This document shows, in pieces, positions 60,478-64,000 of a stretch of DNA of 64,000 nt (position 1 is the stretch's first letter; each line of letters begins with the position of its first letter). The stretch comes from an uncultured SAR86 cluster bacterium (GTDB taxonomy: Bacteria > Pseudomonadota > Gammaproteobacteria > Magnimaribacterales > D2472). Below the pieces are notes generated by a model. The model searched no databases. It worked only from the letters and a program-made list of their open reading frames with translations, and was not told the origin of the DNA. The DNA is taken from NCBI GenBank assembly GCA_902558095.1, contig CACECP010000004.1, positions 28,874 to 92,873 on the forward strand, given 5' to 3'. The position numbers were made by a program, and so were the translations under genes.

Positions 60478-60524
60478 ATATTCATACTAATGAACATATT
60501 CTGAATGTTTATTAGTATGAATAT
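60478..60524. repeat. Inverted repeat, 20-bp arms with one mismatch and 7-nt loop, covering the start of the YgjV-like gene
   Basis: ATATTCATACTAATGAACAT-ATTCTGA-ATGTTTATTAGTATGAATAT read directly. Confidence 0.8.
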
Positions 60525-60777
60525 TTTAGAAATTATCCAAATTTTAAGTGTTTTTTTCGGTACATTAATTGCCGCACCTCTAGTTGTGTCTAAAAAAGCT
60601 AAGAAGAGAATGATCGGATTGCTTGCGGTAATTGCTGGGAGTTTTTTTGCAATTATTGTTCAGTTATATTTAGGTTTATATTATTTCGTATTTGCCAATG
60701 CTTTTTGGCTACTTAATGCTTGCAATGGTATTAAAAAGATAGCTAAAACTAAAAGAAAAAAATCTGTTAATTTTTAA
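60505..60777 (+). CDS. Small membrane protein, YgjV-like
   Basis: Three hydrophobic segments; start at 60505 or 60517. Confidence 0.5.
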   Translation: MFISMNILEIIQILSVFFGTLIAAPLVVSKKAKKRMIGLLAVIAGSFFAIIVQLYLGLYYFVFANAFWLLNACNGIKKIAKTKRKKSVNF

Positions 60778-61435
60778 AATCATCAAAATCAAGTATATGA
60801 ATGCCGCTATCAGTATTATTCATTTTTGATACAAGAGAGTTTGCAACATTTGAGGCATGCACATTTCTATACTTTTTTAAGGGACCAATCATCAAATGAC
60901 CTAAAATATTTGTAATATTTTCAAATACTGATATTAAAACTGAGATCTCCTCATTCTTTCTTTTACCTAACAAATGACTTGGCCTTGCTATTACTACTTT
61001 TTCAAAACTCATAGCAATTATTTCTTTTTCTATTCTTTCTTTTGTATTCAGATAAACATTTCTTGATTTTTCATTTGCGCCTATTGCAGAAATCAGTCCT
61101 ATTGATTTTGCACCTAATTTTTTGGCGTAAATTGCAATATTCTTAATGCAATCAAAATCAACTTTTTCAAAATCTTTTCTTTTTTCTTTTTTTAGATATA
61201 TAAGATCAAATAGTGAAAGTTTTTTTCCAATTGCTATATAGACCTCATCGATATTATTTAGTTCGTCTAATTCATCAAGACTATTAAAATCAGTTACCAC
61301 TTGTTTAAGATGCGTTTTTTCTTGAAGTTTATTTCTCAAGAGCAAAGTTAACTCTGAATTCCCGTCATCTAATACATCTAATATATGCCCACCTACTAGA
61401 CCCGAGGCTCCAGCCAAAAGAATATTTTTACTCAT
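60767..61435 (-). CDS. NAD(P)-binding oxidoreductase (HTATIP2-like)
   Basis: ILLAGASGLVGGHIL, SIGLISAIGAN, VVIARPSHLLG. Confidence 0.75.
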   Translation of the reverse strand: MSKNILLAGASGLVGGHILDVLDDGNSELTLLLRNKLQEKTHLKQVVTDFNSLDELDELNNIDEVYIAIGKKLSLFDLIYLKKEKRKDFEKVDFDCIKNIAIYAKKLGAKSIGLISAIGANEKSRNVYLNTKERIEKEIIAMSFEKVVIARPSHLLGKRKNEEISVLISVFENITNILGHLMIGPLKKYRNVHASNVANSLVSKMNNTDSGIHILDFDDFKN

Positions 61436-61922
61436 TATTTATATTTTGGATTTCTTCAATAATTTCATGAACAGTCTTAGATCCATCAACAACATGCTCT
61501 GAAAACTTTTCATACAAAGGCCTTCTTTCATTATAGATATCTGATATCGACAGTCCATCTGGAACGGCTAAACCTCTTTCTTGCCCCGCATCAATTCTTT
61601 CAACAATAGTCTCTAGAGGAGTATTGATATAAATAATTTTAGAAAAAGATTTCAAGTGCTTCATTGAAAGGCCTGAATAAACTGCACTGCCACCTGTTGA
61701 AATTATTTCAGTTGATGAATTAAGAGCAAGAATTACTTCTTCTTCAGCTGATCTAACATGCTCATAGCCAAATTTTTTCTTGATATTTTCTAGGGACATT
61801 TTAAATTTATTTTCTATTAGATGATCGGTGTCTATAAAGCTAAGATTAAATTTTTTTGAAATAGCAGCACCAATTGTGGATTTTCCACAGCCCGCCATAC
61901 CTATGAGGCTGATATTATTCAT
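61428..61922 (-). CDS. Shikimate kinase-like protein
   Basis: GMAGCGKSTIGAAISKKF P-loop, FIDTDHLIE, STGGSAVYS. Confidence 0.8.
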   Translation of the reverse strand: MNNISLIGMAGCGKSTIGAAISKKFNLSFIDTDHLIENKFKMSLENIKKKFGYEHVRSAEEEVILALNSSTEIISTGGSAVYSGLSMKHLKSFSKIIYINTPLETIVERIDAGQERGLAVPDGLSISDIYNERRPLYEKFSEHVVDGSKTVHEIIEEIQNINNE

Positions 61923-62334
61923 TTTTAAATGATGATGGATATGTGACATGTTGCTTTAGGTTGTCACCAATCTCATACCATGGCGCTTTTGATCCAACAA
62001 AGACATGGTGAGCTTTTGGTAGTTCTGGATCTCCATTTATAACACCAACTGAAACATAATATTTATCAGATTTAGTTTCATCCAAAAACATTATATTAGA
62101 GCCACATGTATCACAAAATACACGCCTACAAAGCTCAGATGAGGAATAGGACTTAATATTTTTCATCCCAGAGGAATATCTAAAAGAAGATTTATCCACT
62201 TCAATAAAACTTCCGAATGCAGATCCGTGACATCTCCTGCACTGAGAACAATGACAATGTGAAAAGTATTTAATTTTTTGAGTAATTTCAAAAGAAATTT
62301 TTTTACACTCACAATTTCCATTAAGTTTATCCAT
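61915..62334 (-). CDS. GFA family protein
   Basis: NCECKKISFEI, CHCSQCRRCHGSAFGSF, FCDTCGSNI; start refined to MDKLNG. Confidence 0.85.
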   Translation of the reverse strand: MDKLNGNCECKKISFEITQKIKYFSHCHCSQCRRCHGSAFGSFIEVDKSSFRYSSGMKNIKSYSSSELCRRVFCDTCGSNIMFLDETKSDKYYVSVGVINGDPELPKAHHVFVGSKAPWYEIGDNLKQHVTYPSSFKNE

Positions 62335-63289
62335 TTTTACTAAACTCCTGAGTAGCTTTAATAAGTTCATGCGTGATTTCCTTTTCAAAAGCACTATGGC
62401 CTGAGGAGGGCGCAATAATCAATTCTGCCTCTGGCCAATTTTTTGATAACTCCCATGCAGTCTCCATCGGACAAACAATATCGTATCTTCCTTGGATTAT
62501 TTTTGTAGGTATATTTCGAATCTTATCAATTGAGTCAATGGAAATTAGTTGATTTTCATTCTCTAAAAAACCTTTATTAATAAAATAATGATTTTCAATA
62601 AGTGCAAATGCCAAAGCAAATTTTGATTCAGAGTAAGATGAAATCATTTCTGGTTTATGACTTAATGTACTTACAGAACCTTCCCATTTAGACCAAGCTA
62701 CTGCAGCTTCCATCTTCTTCTTATCATCATCGCCTGTAAAGATTTTGTAATATGCATCCATTAAGTCATGTCTATCTTCTTCTTTAATAGGCTTTAAAAA
62801 TCCTTCCCAGGCTTCTGGAAATATTCTGCTAGCCCCGTCTTGATAAAACCACCTTAACTCTTTATCTCTCAACATAAAGATACCCCTAAGAACCAGCTCT
62901 GAGACTGAACTAGGATATGTTTGAGCATAGGCTAGAGAAAGTGTACTTCCCCATGATCCTCCAAAGACAAGCCATTTTTTAATTTCTAGTTTCTCTTTAA
63001 GTCTTTCAATATCTTCTACTAAATCCCATGTTGTATTATTTTTTAAACATGCATGAGGCTTACTTCTCCCACAACCTCTTTGATCAAATATCACAATTCT
63101 AAATGCTTCTGGATTAAAAAATCCTCTTACCTTTGTGCTACCTCCACCACCTGGCCCTCCATGAAGAAAGACAGCAGGTTTCCCATTAGGATTTCCACAT
63201 TCTTCATAATAAATCTCGTGTCCATCGATCTCCAAATAACCTGTTGAATAAGGCTCAATATTTTCGAAAAGTGTTTTTATTTCGCTCAC
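62327..63289 (-). CDS. pip: Prolyl iminopeptidase (S33)
   Basis: FLHGGPGGG, FDQRGCGRSKPH, FGGSWGSTLSLAYAQTYP. Confidence 0.95.
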   Translation of the reverse strand: MSEIKTLFENIEPYSTGYLEIDGHEIYYEECGNPNGKPAVFLHGGPGGGGSTKVRGFFNPEAFRIVIFDQRGCGRSKPHACLKNNTTWDLVEDIERLKEKLEIKKWLVFGGSWGSTLSLAYAQTYPSSVSELVLRGIFMLRDKELRWFYQDGASRIFPEAWEGFLKPIKEEDRHDLMDAYYKIFTGDDDKKKMEAAVAWSKWEGSVSTLSHKPEMISSYSESKFALAFALIENHYFINKGFLENENQLISIDSIDKIRNIPTKIIQGRYDIVCPMETAWELSKNWPEAELIIAPSSGHSAFEKEITHELIKATQEFSKNG

Positions 63290-64000
63290 GATATAAGCAT
63301 TTTTTCAGTGATATCCCATAATTTAGATGCCTCATCAGTGTCTATAGCCCAGTCAGCTACTCCAAAATATCTTTGAAGAGATTCATCTATCTCATTTTTT
63401 CTTTTTGCAACATCACAATCTTCACAAAAGACACCGCCAATATTTTCCAGGCTTGGACTAGTTGCACACCACAAACTTGTAGATGCTCCTTGGCTGGTTG
63501 TTTTAAAGAAATTCTTGGCCATCTCTGATGGTGATCCATCTTCATCCATCCAACCTAGAGCTACCATTTCTGCATTTTCAAGATGACGCTGAAGAGGAGT
63601 AATAATGCCGCCCGGATGAACGGAATAACCAGACACACCCTTATCTATCATTCTTCTATGAAACTCAATTGCAATTAATGAAGATGCTGTTTTAGATTGA
63701 CCATACGCCATCCACTTATCATATGGATTATTATGAAAATGAATATCGTCCCAAAGTATTCCGGTAAGAGAATGTGCTGAGGATGAAAGACTGACAAATC
63801 TGGCACCATCATTTTCAGCCATGGTATTCATTAGCTCTTTTGTAAGCAAAAAGTGACCAATGTGATTTACAGCAAACTGACTTTCCCATTTATTTCCTAT
63901 TCTAGTTTCAGGACAGGCCATAATTCCAGCATTGTTAATTAATAGATCTAAATTACTAAAGCTTTCTTTAAAATCATCTGTAAATTTTTTAACGGAATTT
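63286..64000 (-). CDS. Short-chain dehydrogenase/reductase, 5' end beyond the window
   Basis: In-frame upstream sequence SNLDLLINNAGIMACPETRIGNKWESQFAVNHIGHFLLT; reading frame open to the right edge. Confidence 0.85.
   Translation of the reverse strand, partial: NSVKKFTDDFKESFSNLDLLINNAGIMACPETRIGNKWESQFAVNHIGHFLLTKELMNTMAENDGARFVSLSSSAHSLTGILWDDIHFHNNPYDKWMAYGQSKTASSLIAIEFHRRMIDKGVSGYSVHPGGIITPLQRHLENAEMVALGWMDEDGSPSEMAKNFFKTTSQGASTSLWCATSPSLENIGGVFCEDCDVAKRKNEIDESLQRYFGVADWAIDTDEASKLWDITEKMLIS

Noticed and set aside
1-64000. CRISPR array, tRNA/rRNA genes, prophage or transposon
   Set aside because: No spaced direct repeats, no cloverleaf or rRNA sequence recognised, and no transposase, integrase or phage structural ORF in the track.

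Overview
The window is AT-rich, gene-dense bacterial chromosome, probably from a streamlined marine gammaproteobacterium (SAR86-like; inferred from gene content and composition). I saw no rRNA, tRNA, CRISPR array, prophage or transposase. About 75 protein-coding genes are supported. Core genes include lgt-thyA-folA, rppH, rpoH, trmB, rdgB, metX-metW, yggT-proC-yggS, argS, efp, lipB-lipA, uvrD and hexR-like. There is also a TonB2-type operon (DUF3450, ExbB, ExbB, ExbD, TonB, TPR), a set of peptidases, a TRAP transporter split across two strands, and several poorly understood accessory pairs. The observations I rate most worth following are: (1) a divergent pair of a prolyl-4-hydroxylase and a Skp1-GlcNAc-transferase-like (GT60/PF11397) glycosyltransferase, which resembles the eukaryotic hydroxyproline-glycosylation pathway; (2) an exported beta-helix plus diheme cytochrome two-gene system of unknown function; (3) a 20-bp near-perfect hairpin covering a start codon at 60478-60524; (4) convergent genes that almost always overlap at their stop codons (9 of 11 junctions), leaving no room for intergenic terminators; and (5) small translationally coupled ORFs missing from the ORF track. 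All functional calls come from reading protein motifs; no database search was run.
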